Assembly (NCBI RefSeq): GCF_010725885.1
Contig: NZ_AP022600.1
Location: forward strand, 4,526,001 to 4,590,000
Reading direction: 5' to 3'
Length of the DNA: 64,000 nt
Origin: Mycolicibacterium tokaiense
GTDB lineage: Bacteria; Actinomycetota; Actinomycetes; Mycobacteriales; Mycobacteriaceae
In this document: positions 9,150-20,424 of the stretch, piece by piece
How positions within the stretch are numbered: the first letter of the stretch is position 1
How the letters are laid out: each line of letters opens with the position of its first letter
The notes under the pieces: generated by a model
Seen by the model: the letters and a program-made list of their open reading frames with translations, nothing else
Database searches by the model: none
Told to the model about the DNA's origin: nothing
Position numbers and translations under genes: made by a program

Positions 9150-9731
9150 TTAACTACCGGCTGTAGTAGGGGTTACCAGGGGTAGCAGGATGTCGTCGAC
9201 CAACCGCACCGCGAGCGCGTCGTCGATGGGGTCGCCGGTGATCAGGAGGCGGTGCCAGAGCACACTCTGCGCCAGCTCGCGCAGCAGGTCCACGGGCACG
9301 TCGGCGCGTACCTCACCGCGGGCCACGCCGCGAGCCAACAGCTCGGCCATCTGCTCCTTGCGCCAGCCGATGACATCTGAGCGGAACGCCTCGGCGAGTT
9401 CGTCGTCGTGGTCCATCGCGGCGATCACCGCACGCAGCGCCGGGGCCGTCGGTCCGGTGAACAGCGCCACCCAGCCGCGCAGGGTCGCCAGCATGTCGGT
9501 GCGGTAGCTACCGGTGTCGGCTGCGGGGATGGCCGTGGTGGCCAGGCGCAGCAGGGTGTCGCGCACCAGCGCGGGGCCGTCGGGCCACCGGCGGTACAGG
9601 ACCGGCTTGCTGGTTCCCGCCACGGCGGCCACCGCTTCCATGGTGACCCCGGCGGCGCCGCGCTCGGTGATCAACTGCAGGACGGCGGCGCGGATCGCGT
9701 CCTCCAATTCGGCTCCCCGGCGGCGCTGCAT
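9150..9731 (-). CDS. TetR-family transcriptional regulator
   Basis: A 193-residue TetR-type repressor. The DNA-binding domain occupies about residues 8-55 with the recognition segment AVAAVAGTSKPVLYRRWP; the remaining helices form the ligand pocket and dimer interface. A GTG 6 nt earlier lies inside the GAGGAG ribosome site, so the ATG at 9731, 5 nt behind that site, must be the start. Two similar 22-bp palindromes fill the space to the divergent DAPG-hydrolase-like gene, making that gene and tetR itself the likely targets. It may be cotranscribed with ctaA, 22 bp downstream. The ligand is unknown. Confidence 0.92.
   Translation of the reverse strand: MQRRRGAELEDAIRAAVLQLITERGAAGVTMEAVAAVAGTSKPVLYRRWPDGPALVRDTLLRLATTAIPAADTGSYRTDMLATLRGWVALFTGPTAPALRAVIAAMDHDDELAEAFRSDVIGWRKEQMAELLARGVARGEVRADVPVDLLRELAQSVLWHRLLITGDPIDDALAVRLVDDILLPLVTPTTAGS
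9154..9169. promoter_or_regulatory. CTACC...TGTAGTAG element upstream of ctaA
   Basis: CTACCGGCTGTAGTAG lies 25 bp upstream of the ctaA start, inside the last codons of the tetR gene. It shares CTACC and CTGTAGTAG with the element before ctaB (5187-5205), with 3 nt less between the halves. A common regulator for both haem A genes is inferred. Confidence 0.4.
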
Positions 9732-9741
9732 GAACACTCCT

Positions 9742-9763
9742 CAAGACACGCTTGCGTTTCTTA
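9742..9763. promoter_or_regulatory. Candidate TetR operator 1
   Basis: A 22-bp imperfect palindrome with arms CAAGACACGC and GCGTTTCTTA around TT; eight of ten arm positions pair. It covers the region 11-32 bp before the tetR start, where it would block the tetR promoter. Its left arm matches that of operator 2 at eight of ten positions. Confidence 0.6.
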
Positions 9764-9778
9764 TGGCTCGACCTTACA

Positions 9779-9800
9779 TTAGACACGCAACCGTATCTAA
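9779..9800. promoter_or_regulatory. Candidate TetR operator 2
   Basis: A 22-bp palindrome with arms TTAGACACGC and CCGTATCTAA around AA, again pairing at eight of ten positions. Its centre is 37 bp from that of operator 1. The pair sits in the divergent promoter region of tetR and the DAPG-hydrolase-like gene. Confidence 0.6.
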
Positions 9801-9810
9801 TTGGCCTTGC

Positions 9811-9868
9811 CGAGCAGACGCGAATGCGGGCTCTTCCACGCCTCTGAGGCCGAGCTCGCGTCTGCTCG
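9811..9868. repeat. Hairpin repeat, copy 1 (CGAGCAGACGCGA family)
   Basis: Arms CGAGCAGACGCGA (9811-9823) and TCGCGTCTGCTCG (9856-9868) pair perfectly over 13 bp. The right half, from CGCCTCTGAGG to the end, is nearly identical to the right half of copy 2 at 10503-10560 (one difference in about 31 bp). The copy stands between the candidate operators and the gene at 9891, so it would be in that gene's leader. Confidence 0.75.
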
Positions 9869-9890
9869 CGAAATCTAGGGAGCCCCGGCC

Positions 9891-10487
9891 GTGACCTGTC
9901 CTGTGCTGTATCCGATGCGGACCGTCGACTCCGCGGTGGTCCGCCACACCCACGCCCCGCACCTGCGCAGGCGCATCACCATCGACCACCGGCCGCTGCC
10001 CGGCATCACCCCGGCGATGCTGCTGGACTGGTTCACCCACCTCGGCGAGACGATGACCTACAACGGCGTGACGACGGCGCGCTACCTGGCCTGGCATCCC
10101 GTCGACCACATCGCCTGGGAGCTGGCCCGGGCGGCTCGCGGCGGGGGAGCCGCAGAAGGTGCGCGGTTCCGGATCGTCGAACAGTTCGGCAGTGACCGCT
10201 ACGCCGTCGACGTCACCGACCGGGTCGAGAAGCTCGACGAGACCGGGATCCGCCTGGTGCAGCGCGTCGCCGGAGTGCCGATCCTGCAGCTCGAGCACAC
10301 CTGGTCGGCGGGCACCGAGGGCACCCACTATGTCTCGGTGCTCGACATCGGCGCCCGCGCCGCGCTGCTGACGCCGCTGAACTACCTGCTGACGCGCCGC
10401 TTTCCCGACGCCATGACCCGGGCCTGGGTGAAGCACAACATCGAAGAGGTGGGCCGGCTGGAGTTCTTGCTGCCCGGGCTCGAGTGA
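9891..10487 (+). CDS. DAPG-hydrolase-like protein (PhlG-type domain)
   Basis: A 198-residue protein without signal peptide, resembling the DAPG hydrolase (PhlG) family, zinc enzymes that cleave a carbon-carbon bond in acylated phloroglucinols. Supporting features are the early segment YMRTV-like start, the aromatic-rich WFTHLGETMTYNG region, and the C-terminal WVKHNIEEVGRLE, which has the histidine/glutamate spacing of the metal site. Family assignment is from recalled motifs and is moderate; a polyketide cyclase-like fold is an alternative. GTG at 9891 has GGGAG upstream; ATG at 9915 is a possible later start. It is divergent from a TetR regulator and flanked by hairpin repeats. Confidence 0.6.
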   Translation: MTCPVLYPMRTVDSAVVRHTHAPHLRRRITIDHRPLPGITPAMLLDWFTHLGETMTYNGVTTARYLAWHPVDHIAWELARAARGGGAAEGARFRIVEQFGSDRYAVDVTDRVEKLDETGIRLVQRVAGVPILQLEHTWSAGTEGTHYVSVLDIGARAALLTPLNYLLTRRFPDAMTRAWVKHNIEEVGRLEFLLPGLE

Positions 10488-10502
10488 AAGCCGGGGGTCC
10501 GC

Positions 10503-10560
10503 CGAGCAGACGCGAACTCGGACGGCGCCGCGCCTCTGAGGCCGAGTTCGCGTCTGCTCG
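10503..10560. repeat. Hairpin repeat, copy 2; probable bidirectional terminator
   Basis: Arms CGAGCAGACGCGAACTCGG (10503-10521) and its exact complement (10542-10560) form a 19-bp perfect stem with a 20-nt loop containing CCTCTGAGG. It lies between convergent genes (stop at 10487 on plus, stop at 10582 on minus), a terminator position. It belongs to the same repeat family as 9811-9868. Confidence 0.8.
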
Positions 10561-10581
10561 CCAAACTGGGAACCGGGAAAA

Positions 10582-11358
10582 TCAGGTGAAGCGGAACCAC
10601 CGCAGCGCACACACCGCGGCCACCGCGCCCCACGCCGCCAGCACCGCCAGGCCGAACCAGTCCACCGACATGGCCATCGCCTGGGTCAACGACTCGGTGA
10701 GCGCGCCCGAGGGCGTCAACCGGGCCACCCAGCGCACCGCCGATGGCACCGCCTGGGCCTCCAGCGTCAGCGCGCCGAGGCCGGCGAACACGAACCACAG
10801 CAGGTTGGCCAGCGCCAGCACGATCTCGGCCTTGAGGGTGCCACCGAGCAGCAGCCCCAGCGCGGCGAAGCCCGCGGTGCCCAGCGCGATGATCACCGCG
10901 CCCAGCAGCAGACCGAGCGGGCTCGGCCGCCACCCCAGTGCCAGCCCCATGGCCCCCAGGATGAGGGCCTGCAGGAATACCACCGTCACCACTGCCAGCG
11001 ACTTGCCGGCGATGATGCCCCACACCGGCAGCGCCGTGGCGCCCAGACGTTTGAGCGCACCGTAGCGCCGGTCGAAGGCCACGGCGATGGCCTGACCGGT
11101 GAAGGCGGTGGAGATGACGGCCAGCGCCATGATGGCCGGGACGAACGTCGCCGCCCGGTTCTCCCCGAACGAACCCAGCGGCAGCAGTGTCAGGCCCACC
11201 AGCAAGGTGATGGGGATGAACATCGTCAACAGCAGCTGTTCGCCGTTGCGCAGCAGCAGCTTCAGTTCGAGGCCGAACTGCGCCTTGAGCATCTGGGCCA
11301 CGGTGTTGGGCCGCGGATCCGGGGTGAAGGTGCCGTCCGGGAACAAGATCCTGCTCAC
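10582..11358 (-). CDS. ABC-2 type transporter permease
   Basis: Membrane subunit of 258 residues with about six hydrophobic helices and no signal peptide, the pattern of ABC-2 exporters of lipids, polysaccharides or drugs. The N-terminal cytoplasmic part LKAQFGLELKLLLRNGEQLLL is the usual coupling region. The GTG at 11358 overlaps the ATPase stop as GTGA, so the two subunits are made together; the longer open frame upstream is a shadow of the ATPase gene. The substrate is unknown; the H37Rv equivalents carry a daunorubicin-type drug-transport label (recalled) that has little direct support. Confidence 0.88.
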   Translation of the reverse strand: MSRILFPDGTFTPDPRPNTVAQMLKAQFGLELKLLLRNGEQLLLTMFIPITLLVGLTLLPLGSFGENRAATFVPAIMALAVISTAFTGQAIAVAFDRRYGALKRLGATALPVWGIIAGKSLAVVTVVFLQALILGAMGLALGWRPSPLGLLLGAVIIALGTAGFAALGLLLGGTLKAEIVLALANLLWFVFAGLGALTLEAQAVPSAVRWVARLTPSGALTESLTQAMAMSVDWFGLAVLAAWGAVAAVCALRWFRFT

Positions 11359-12284
11359 CGCAACTCCCGTCCGGTCAGATCGAGGAATACGTCTTCGAGG
11401 CTGCGCTGTTCCACCCGCATGTCGGTGGCCAGCACGTTCAGCCGGGCACACCACGCCGTCACGGTGGCCAGCACCTGCGGATCGATGTGGCCTTCGACCA
11501 GGTACTCGCCCGGGGCGATCTCGACGGCACGGTAGTTCTCCGGCAACGCGCTGACCAGCAGGGCGAGGTCCAGCTTCCGGGGCGCGGTGAAACGCAGCTG
11601 ATCTTCGGCGCCGCTGCGCATCAGCTCCGCGGGAGTGCCCTCGGCCACGGCCTTGCCGCGGTCGATGATGATCAGCCGGTCGGCCAGCTCCTCGGCCTCC
11701 TTGAGCTGATGAGTGGTCAGAACGACGGTGACCCCGTCGCGGCGCAGACCGTCGATCAGCTCCCACACCACCAGGCGGGCGTGGGCGTCCATGCCGGCGG
11801 TGGGCTCGTCGAGGAACACCAGCTCCGGCCGGCCCACCAGGGCGCAGGCCAGCGCCAGGCGCTGCTGCTGCCCCCCGGACAGCCGCCGGTAGGTGGTGCG
11901 GGCAGCGTCGGTGAGGCCCAGGGTGTCCAGCAGCCACTTCGGGTCCAGCGGGTTGGCGGCGTAGGCGGCCACCAGGTTCAGCATCTCGCCGGCCCGTGCG
12001 GCCGGATAACCGCCCCCACCCTGCAGCATCACCCCGATGCGAGCCCGCAGCCGCGCATTGTCGGCGAACGGATCCAGGCCCAGGACCTCGATGGTGCCGC
12101 CGTCAGGGCGCAGGAAGCCTTCGCACATCTCCACGGTGGTGGTCTTGCCCGCGCCGTTGGGGCCCAGCAGGGCCAGCACTTCGGCGCGCTGCACCTCGAG
12201 GTCCAGACCGTTGACGGCGATGACCGCGCCATAGCGCTTGGTGACCCCGCGCAGTCGCAGGGGCACGGGTGCAGTCGAGCTCAC
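11355..12284 (-). CDS. ABC transporter ATP-binding protein (DrrA-like)
   Basis: A 309-residue ATPase with Walker A GPNGAGKTTT near residue 42, signature LSGGQQQRLALA near residue 137, Walker B LVFLDEPTAGMD, and the H-loop LTTHQL. The extra C-terminal region of about 85 residues, ending in VEQRSLEDVFLDLTG, is typical of the DrrA/CcmA-type exporters. The GTG at 12284 overlaps the mptB stop and the 3' end overlaps the permease start, each by 4 nt. The tight linkage to mptB suggests export or assembly of a cell-envelope component, but this is not shown. Confidence 0.93.
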   Translation of the reverse strand: MSSTAPVPLRLRGVTKRYGAVIAVNGLDLEVQRAEVLALLGPNGAGKTTTVEMCEGFLRPDGGTIEVLGLDPFADNARLRARIGVMLQGGGGYPAARAGEMLNLVAAYAANPLDPKWLLDTLGLTDAARTTYRRLSGGQQQRLALACALVGRPELVFLDEPTAGMDAHARLVVWELIDGLRRDGVTVVLTTHQLKEAEELADRLIIIDRGKAVAEGTPAELMRSGAEDQLRFTAPRKLDLALLVSALPENYRAVEIAPGEYLVEGHIDPQVLATVTAWCARLNVLATDMRVEQRSLEDVFLDLTGRELR

Positions 12285-13993
12285 GGGGACTCAGCGTAGG
12301 CGTCGGGGGCGACGCGGGTTGCTGCTGGTGCTCCGGCAGAGCTGGGGGCGGGTTCGGGCGGGTCGGTCTCGGTGACCGGCGGCGCCACCGCACGCCAGGG
12401 CAGCCTGCGGAAGGTGAGGGCGATGAGGATGAGGATGATGACGGTGCTGGCGACTGTCGCGTCGACGATCTGGAACAACGCGAACCGGTCCCCGTTGGCG
12501 GTGGGGCCGAAGATGCCGACCACCAGGGTGCCGACGATCGCCGCCGTCCGGAAGCCGGGTTTGGTGGCCCAGCACGCCAGCGGGATGATCGCCCAGAGCA
12601 GGTACCAGGGCTGTACGACGGGCGACAGCAGCAGCGTCGCGCCGAGGGCGACACCGAGCCCGCCCACCGGGTGTAGCCGACCCCGCAGCACCGAGAGCAG
12701 CAGCCAACTCACCACCACGGTGATGATGAGCACCCCGATGGCGCGGGTGAGGCCCAGCACCGCGGTGGTGTGATCGCCGAGGCCCAACAGGATGCCGACC
12801 TGTCCGGTGCCCAGCGCGATCAGGGTGGGCGGGGACATCCAGCTGCGCACCACATTGGCGGTGCCCAGGGTGAACAGCCAGCCGAAGCCCAGGCCGCTGG
12901 CCCATCCGATGAGCGTCATGACGGCCAGTGACACCGCGCCCAAACTGCAGCTGGCCAGGAGGAACGCCTTCACGGTGCCGCCCCAACGACAGGCCAGCGC
13001 CATCGCGACGAACCCCAACGCCAGCAGCGACGGGAGTTTGACCTGCGACGACATCGTGATCAGCACGGTGCCGGCGACCAGCATCCCCAGAGGCGCCCAG
13101 GCGGCCCACTGCGCCCGGGCGCGCGGCAGTTGCAGCGGCCGGGGGATCAGTCGGCGAGTGCCCTCGATGCCGCGCAGGGCGAACTCGGTGCCGGCCAGCA
13201 TCAGGCCCAGCATCAGCGCCTCGTTGTGGATGCCGGCCACCAGGTGCATGAACAGCAGGGGATTGGTGGGCCCGAGCCACAGGGCGGACACCTCGGCCAC
13301 CCCGCAGCGCCGCGCCAGGCGGGGAGTGGCCCAGACGATGAGCCCGACGCCCAGCAGTACCACCAGCCGGTGGAACAGCACCGCCCAGACGATGTTCTCC
13401 CCGGTCAGCGCCGAGATGCCTTCACCCAGCCACAGGAACAGCGGACCGTAGGGGGCCGGAGTCTCGCGCCACAGGCTGGGCACCGAGAGCGTGAACACGT
13501 GGTCGAGACCCAGGCCAGGCGCCGGGCCCACGCTGTAGGGGTCCTGACCGTTGCGGGCGATCTGGCTCTGCGCCAGATACGAGTAGACGTCCTTGCTGTA
13601 CATCGGGGGCGCCATCAGCAGGGGCAGCGTCCACAGCACCAGCGTGCGGTCCAGCTGGCCGCGCGACATCTTGCGCTTGCCGAGCGCGAAGCGGCCCAGC
13701 ATCAGCCAGGCCAGCGCCATCATCACCGCACCGGTGGTGGTCATGGTCAGCGAGACGGTCTGGATTCGCGACGGCAAATTGAGGAGCCTGACCCCGAAGG
13801 TGGGGTCCTGCACCACCGGCCGCGCGCCCGCACCGAGGGCGCCGATGGCCATCAGTACCGTGCCGGTGGCGCCGAACCACCGGGTGCGCCGCATGGCGAC
13901 GGTCTCGTCCTCGTTCAGAGGCGAGCCGACGGGACGTTCGTCGCCGTGCCAGCCCGCGATCGACGAACTCCACGAACGTCGACGGCCGGCCAT
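12281..13993 (-). CDS. mptB: Alpha-(1->6)-mannopyranosyltransferase MptB
   Basis: A 570-residue polytopic GT-C glycosyltransferase with about thirteen hydrophobic segments. The first long extracytoplasmic loop contains YSKDVYSYLAQSQIARNG, the GT-C acidic motif region. MptB uses polyprenyl-phosphomannose to build the proximal part of the alpha-1,6-mannan core of lipomannan/lipoarabinomannan in corynebacteria, and mycobacterial homologues belong to the same family. ATG at 13993 (MAGRRRSW). It starts the mptB-ABC ATPase-permease operon and diverges from sufR across about 195 bp. The C-terminal tail after residue 540 is Pro/Ala-rich. Confidence 0.88.
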   Translation of the reverse strand: MAGRRRSWSSSIAGWHGDERPVGSPLNEDETVAMRRTRWFGATGTVLMAIGALGAGARPVVQDPTFGVRLLNLPSRIQTVSLTMTTTGAVMMALAWLMLGRFALGKRKMSRGQLDRTLVLWTLPLLMAPPMYSKDVYSYLAQSQIARNGQDPYSVGPAPGLGLDHVFTLSVPSLWRETPAPYGPLFLWLGEGISALTGENIVWAVLFHRLVVLLGVGLIVWATPRLARRCGVAEVSALWLGPTNPLLFMHLVAGIHNEALMLGLMLAGTEFALRGIEGTRRLIPRPLQLPRARAQWAAWAPLGMLVAGTVLITMSSQVKLPSLLALGFVAMALACRWGGTVKAFLLASCSLGAVSLAVMTLIGWASGLGFGWLFTLGTANVVRSWMSPPTLIALGTGQVGILLGLGDHTTAVLGLTRAIGVLIITVVVSWLLLSVLRGRLHPVGGLGVALGATLLLSPVVQPWYLLWAIIPLACWATKPGFRTAAIVGTLVVGIFGPTANGDRFALFQIVDATVASTVIILILIALTFRRLPWRAVAPPVTETDPPEPAPSSAGAPAATRVAPDAYAESP

Positions 13994-14175
13994 CAGAGCA
14001 GACTAACGGCCGGGGTCGAAGGTTCCGTGAGGGTTCCCCAGCGGATCGACAGGGCGGACGGGGACGTGGAGGAGCTCTGCCCGACGACCCGGCCGGGGGT
14101 ATTCCCGAATTCACGTGTGACAATTCAGACGCACCCGGTAAGGGTGACCTTGCTAGACCGCCTCCGGCAATTGCG

Positions 14176-14192
14176 TCACACTGGTGTTGTGA
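14176..14192. promoter_or_regulatory. SufR operator
   Basis: The sequence TCACACTGGTGTTGTGA contains exactly the ACACT-N5-TGTGA element that I recall as the SufR-binding site of the M. tuberculosis suf operon, and also a perfect TCACA/TGTGA inverted repeat. It overlaps the candidate GTG start of sufR at 14189, so SufR would repress its own operon at or near the transcription start. Confidence 0.8.
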
Positions 14193-14860
14193 AATTCCAC
14201 CCTGAGGTTCCGCGTGCGCATGACGCCATGCCGGCCACCCAGGACGGACACACCCGCAAGGCCGTCATCCGCCTGCTGGTCGAGTCGGGTTCGATCACCG
14301 CCAGCGCGATCGGCGACCGGCTCGGACTGTCCGCGGCGGGGGTGCGACGCCATCTCGACGCGTTGATCGAGGCCGGCGATGCCGAAGCCAATGCGGCCGC
14401 TGCCTGGCAGCAGGAGGGCCGCGGCCGGCCCGCCAAGCGCTACCGGCTGACCCCGGCGGGTCGGGCCAAGTTGGAGCACGCCTACGACGACCTGGCCTCG
14501 GCGGCCATGCGCCAGCTTCGCGAGATCGGCGGCGACGAGGCCATCCAGACCTTCGCGCGTCGGCGGATCGACTCGATCCTGGCCGAGGTGCCGCCCAGTG
14601 CCGACGTCGAGGACGGCGCCGACCGGGTGGCCGACGCGTTCACCAAGGCCGGCTACGTCACCACCACCGCGAAGGTGGGCGGCGGCGTCCAGATCTGCCA
14701 GCACCACTGCCCGGTGTCGCACGTCGCCGAGGAGTTCCCGGAGCTGTGCGACGCCGAGGCCAAGGCCATGGCCGAGGTGCTGGGCACCCACGTCCAGCGT
14801 TTGGCCACGATCGTCAACGGCGACTGCGCCTGTACCACCCACGTGCCGCTCACCAGCTGA
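14189..14860 (+). CDS. sufR: SufR, Fe-S-sensing ArsR/DeoR-like repressor of the suf operon
   Basis: A 223-residue winged-helix regulator. Helix-turn-helix segment [20 protein letters not shown] near residue 40 is followed by a basic wing. The C-terminal half has the conserved cysteines CQHHC, ELC and DCAC that hold an Fe-S cluster; in other species the cluster form represses suf and its loss derepresses it. The start is uncertain: GTG 14144, GTG 14189 and ATG 14228 are in frame and none has a good ribosome site. 14189 is a compromise, lying within the operator. First gene of sufR-B-D-C-S-U-T. Confidence 0.88.
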   Translation: MKFHPEVPRAHDAMPATQDGHTRKAVIRLLVESGSITASAIGDRLGLSAAGVRRHLDALIEAGDAEANAAAAWQQEGRGRPAKRYRLTPAGRAKLEHAYDDLASAAMRQLREIGGDEAIQTFARRRIDSILAEVPPSADVEDGADRVADAFTKAGYVTTTAKVGGGVQICQHHCPVSHVAEEFPELCDAEAKAMAEVLGTHVQRLATIVNGDCACTTHVPLTS

Positions 14861-14933
14861 GCCCCGAACACCAGATCGACCTTCGGCACACAGCCCGCGC
14901 CGAAGCCAACCAGAGAGCAAGGAGTGTGTCGTC

Positions 14934-16364
<1,431 letters not shown>

Positions 16365-17543
16365 ATGACCCAGAATCTGACCGATGCCGTCGAAGGCATC
16401 GTCAAGAACAAGGGCGAGCTGTTCGCCTCGTTCGACGTCAACGCATTCGAGGTGCCCGGCGGGCGCGACGAGCTGTGGCGTTTCACCCCGCTCAAGCGGC
16501 TGCGCGGCCTGCACGACGGCTCCGCTACCGCGTCGGGGTCCCTCACGGTCGCCGTGTCGGAGAACCCCGGTGTCACCGTGGAGACCGTGGGCCGCGACGA
16601 CGTCCGCCTGGGACAGGGTGGTACCCCCACCGATCGTGTTGCAGCGCAGGCGTATTCGTCCTTCGAGTCCGCCACCGTGATCACCGTCGGCCGCGATACC
16701 GAGGTGGCCGACCCCATCGTGATCACCGTCGACGGTCCCGGCGCGGACGCGGTGGCCTACGGCCACCTGCAGATCCGGGTCGAGGAGCTGTCCCGCGCCA
16801 CCGCGGTGGTGGATCTGCGCGGCAGCGGCGTGGTGGCCGACAACGTCGAGATCATCGTCGGTGACGCCGCGACGCTGGGGGTCATCTGGATCGCCGACTG
16901 GGCCGACGACACCGTGCACGTCAGCTCGCACCACGCCACTCTCGGCAAGGACGCCCGGCTCAGCCACGTCAACGTGACCCTGGGCGGCGACGTGGTGCGG
17001 ACCGCGGCCGCCGTCCGCTTCACCGCCCAAGGCGGCGACGCCCAGCTGCTGGGCACCTACTTCGCCGACGACGGCCAGTTCTTCGAGTCCCGGCTGCTGG
17101 TGGACCACGCTGTCCCGAACTGCAAGTCCGACGTGCTGTACAAGGGTGCGCTGCAGGGTGATCCGGACTCGAAGAAGCCCGACGCCCACACCGTGTGGAT
17201 CGGCGACGTCCTGATCCGCGCCGAGGCCACCGGCACGGACACCTTCGAGGTCAATCGCAACCTGGTGCTCACCGACGGTGCCCGTGCGGACTCGGTGCCC
17301 AACCTGGAGATCGAGACCGGCGAGATCGTCGGCGCCGGACACGCCAGTGCCACCGGACGTTTCGACGACGAGCAGCTGTTCTACCTGCGCGCCCGCGGCA
17401 TCCCCGAAGCGCAGGCCCGCCGACTGGTGGTGCGCGGCTTCTTCAACGAGATCATCGCGAAGATCGCCGTGCCCGCCGTGCGCGAGCGCCTCACCGAAGC
17501 CATCGAACGAGAACTGGCCATCACCGAATCGAGAAGCAGTTAA
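16365..17543 (+). CDS. sufD: SufD, SufBCD complex subunit
   Basis: SufD, 392 residues, pairs with SufB and helps bring iron into the scaffold. The C-terminal region is the SufB/SufD beta-helix family, with CKSDVLYKGALQGD containing the conserved cysteine, HASATGRFDDEQLFYLRARG and GFFNEI. The N-terminal part is divergent, as is usual for SufD. Its ATG follows the sufB stop with no gap, and its stop overlaps the sufC start as TAATG, so the three complex subunits are coupled. Confidence 0.96.
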   Translation: MTQNLTDAVEGIVKNKGELFASFDVNAFEVPGGRDELWRFTPLKRLRGLHDGSATASGSLTVAVSENPGVTVETVGRDDVRLGQGGTPTDRVAAQAYSSFESATVITVGRDTEVADPIVITVDGPGADAVAYGHLQIRVEELSRATAVVDLRGSGVVADNVEIIVGDAATLGVIWIADWADDTVHVSSHHATLGKDARLSHVNVTLGGDVVRTAAAVRFTAQGGDAQLLGTYFADDGQFFESRLLVDHAVPNCKSDVLYKGALQGDPDSKKPDAHTVWIGDVLIRAEATGTDTFEVNRNLVLTDGARADSVPNLEIETGEIVGAGHASATGRFDDEQLFYLRARGIPEAQARRLVVRGFFNEIIAKIAVPAVRERLTEAIERELAITESRSS

Positions 17544-18310
17544 TGACCACTCTGGAAATCAAGGACCTGCACGCCTCCGTCTTCACCGCCGAAGGTGACG
17601 AGGTGCCCATCCTCAAGGGCGTCGACCTGACCGTGAAATCCGGCGAGACCCATGCGGTCATGGGCCCCAACGGCTCCGGCAAGTCCACCCTGTCCTATGC
17701 CATTGCCGGCCACCCCAAGTACACCGTGACCTCGGGGTCGATCACCCTGGACGGGCAGGACGTCCTGGAGATGAGCGTCGACGAGCGGGCTCGCGCCGGA
17801 CTTTTCCTCGCGATGCAGTACCCGGTTGAGGTGCCCGGGGTGTCGATGTCGAACTTCCTGCGCACCGCGGCCACCGCCGTGCGGGGCGAGGCGCCGAAGC
17901 TGCGGCACTGGGTCAAAGAGGTCAAATCCGCCATGAGCGACCTCGACATCGACGCCGCCTTCGGCGAACGCAGTGTCAACGAGGGCTTTTCCGGCGGCGA
18001 GAAGAAGCGCCACGAGATCCTGCAGCTGGGGCTGCTGAAGCCGAAGATCGCCATCCTGGACGAAACCGATTCCGGCCTGGATGTCGATGCCCTGCGCGTG
18101 GTCAGCGAAGGGGTGAACCGCTACAAGGAGACCGAGGATGGCGGCGTCCTGCTGATCACCCATTACACCCGCATCCTGCGCTACATCCAGCCGCAGTTCG
18201 TGCACGTGTTCGTGGCCGGACGCATCGTCGAGTCCGGCGGCCCCGAATTGGCCGACGAGCTGGAGGCCAACGGTTACGAGCGCTTCGCCCAGGCAGCCGC
18301 TGGGGCCTAG
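17543..18310 (+). CDS. sufC: SufC ATPase of the Fe-S assembly complex
   Basis: SufC, 255 residues, is the ABC-type ATPase that drives conformational change in the SufBC2D complex. Walker A GPNGSGKST near residue 40, signature FSGGEKKRHEIL near residue 150, and Walker B IAILDETDSGLD, where the D-E-T-D-S-G form is diagnostic for SufC. No membrane partner exists. ATG at 17543 overlaps the sufD stop; a longer open frame upstream is in the shadow of sufD. Confidence 0.97.
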   Translation: MTTLEIKDLHASVFTAEGDEVPILKGVDLTVKSGETHAVMGPNGSGKSTLSYAIAGHPKYTVTSGSITLDGQDVLEMSVDERARAGLFLAMQYPVEVPGVSMSNFLRTAATAVRGEAPKLRHWVKEVKSAMSDLDIDAAFGERSVNEGFSGGEKKRHEILQLGLLKPKIAILDETDSGLDVDALRVVSEGVNRYKETEDGGVLLITHYTRILRYIQPQFVHVFVAGRIVESGGPELADELEANGYERFAQAAAGA

Positions 18311-20021
<1,711 letters not shown>

Positions 20022-20025
<4 letters not shown>

Positions 20026-20384
20026 GTGAGACCCCGTTCAACGAAAAGACGGCGATCAACGAAGAGATGCTGGCCGATCTCGAAGAGGCCATGCGCGACG
20101 TGGTGGATCCCGAGCTCGGTATCAACGTGGTGGACCTCGGCCTGGTGTACGGGCTTGACGTCGAAGAGGCCGACGCCGGCAAGGTGGCGCTGATCGACAT
20201 GACGCTCACGTCGGCTGCCTGCCCGCTGACCGACGTCATCGAGGATCAGTCCCGCACCGCCTTGGTGGGCGCCGGACTGGTCAAGGACATCAAGATCAAC
20301 TGGGTGTGGAACCCGCCTTGGGGGCCGGACAAGATCACCGAGGACGGCCGCGAGCAGTTGCGGGCGCTCGGCTTCACGGTCTGA
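20022..20384 (+). CDS. sufT: SufT, MIP18/DUF59-family Fe-S maturation protein
   Basis: A 120-residue protein of the MIP18 (DUF59) family, involved in Fe-S protein maturation. Characteristic parts are VVDPELGINVVDLGLVYG near residue 25 and the conserved cysteine in LTSAACPLTDVIEDQ, ending with NPPWGPDKITEDGREQLRALGF. The GTG at 20022 lies over the sufU stop, and AAGGAG 8 nt upstream inside sufU supports it. It ends the suf operon; the next gene begins almost 1 kb away. Confidence 0.94.
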
Positions 20385-20424
20385 GTCGCCGGACCCGAGC
20401 GGGGTCTGACGTCCGCCGAAATGC

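Noticed and set aside
13130..14188. Long extension of the sufR frame
   Set aside because: It is antisense to mptB and carries no domain; HTH begins just after 14228.
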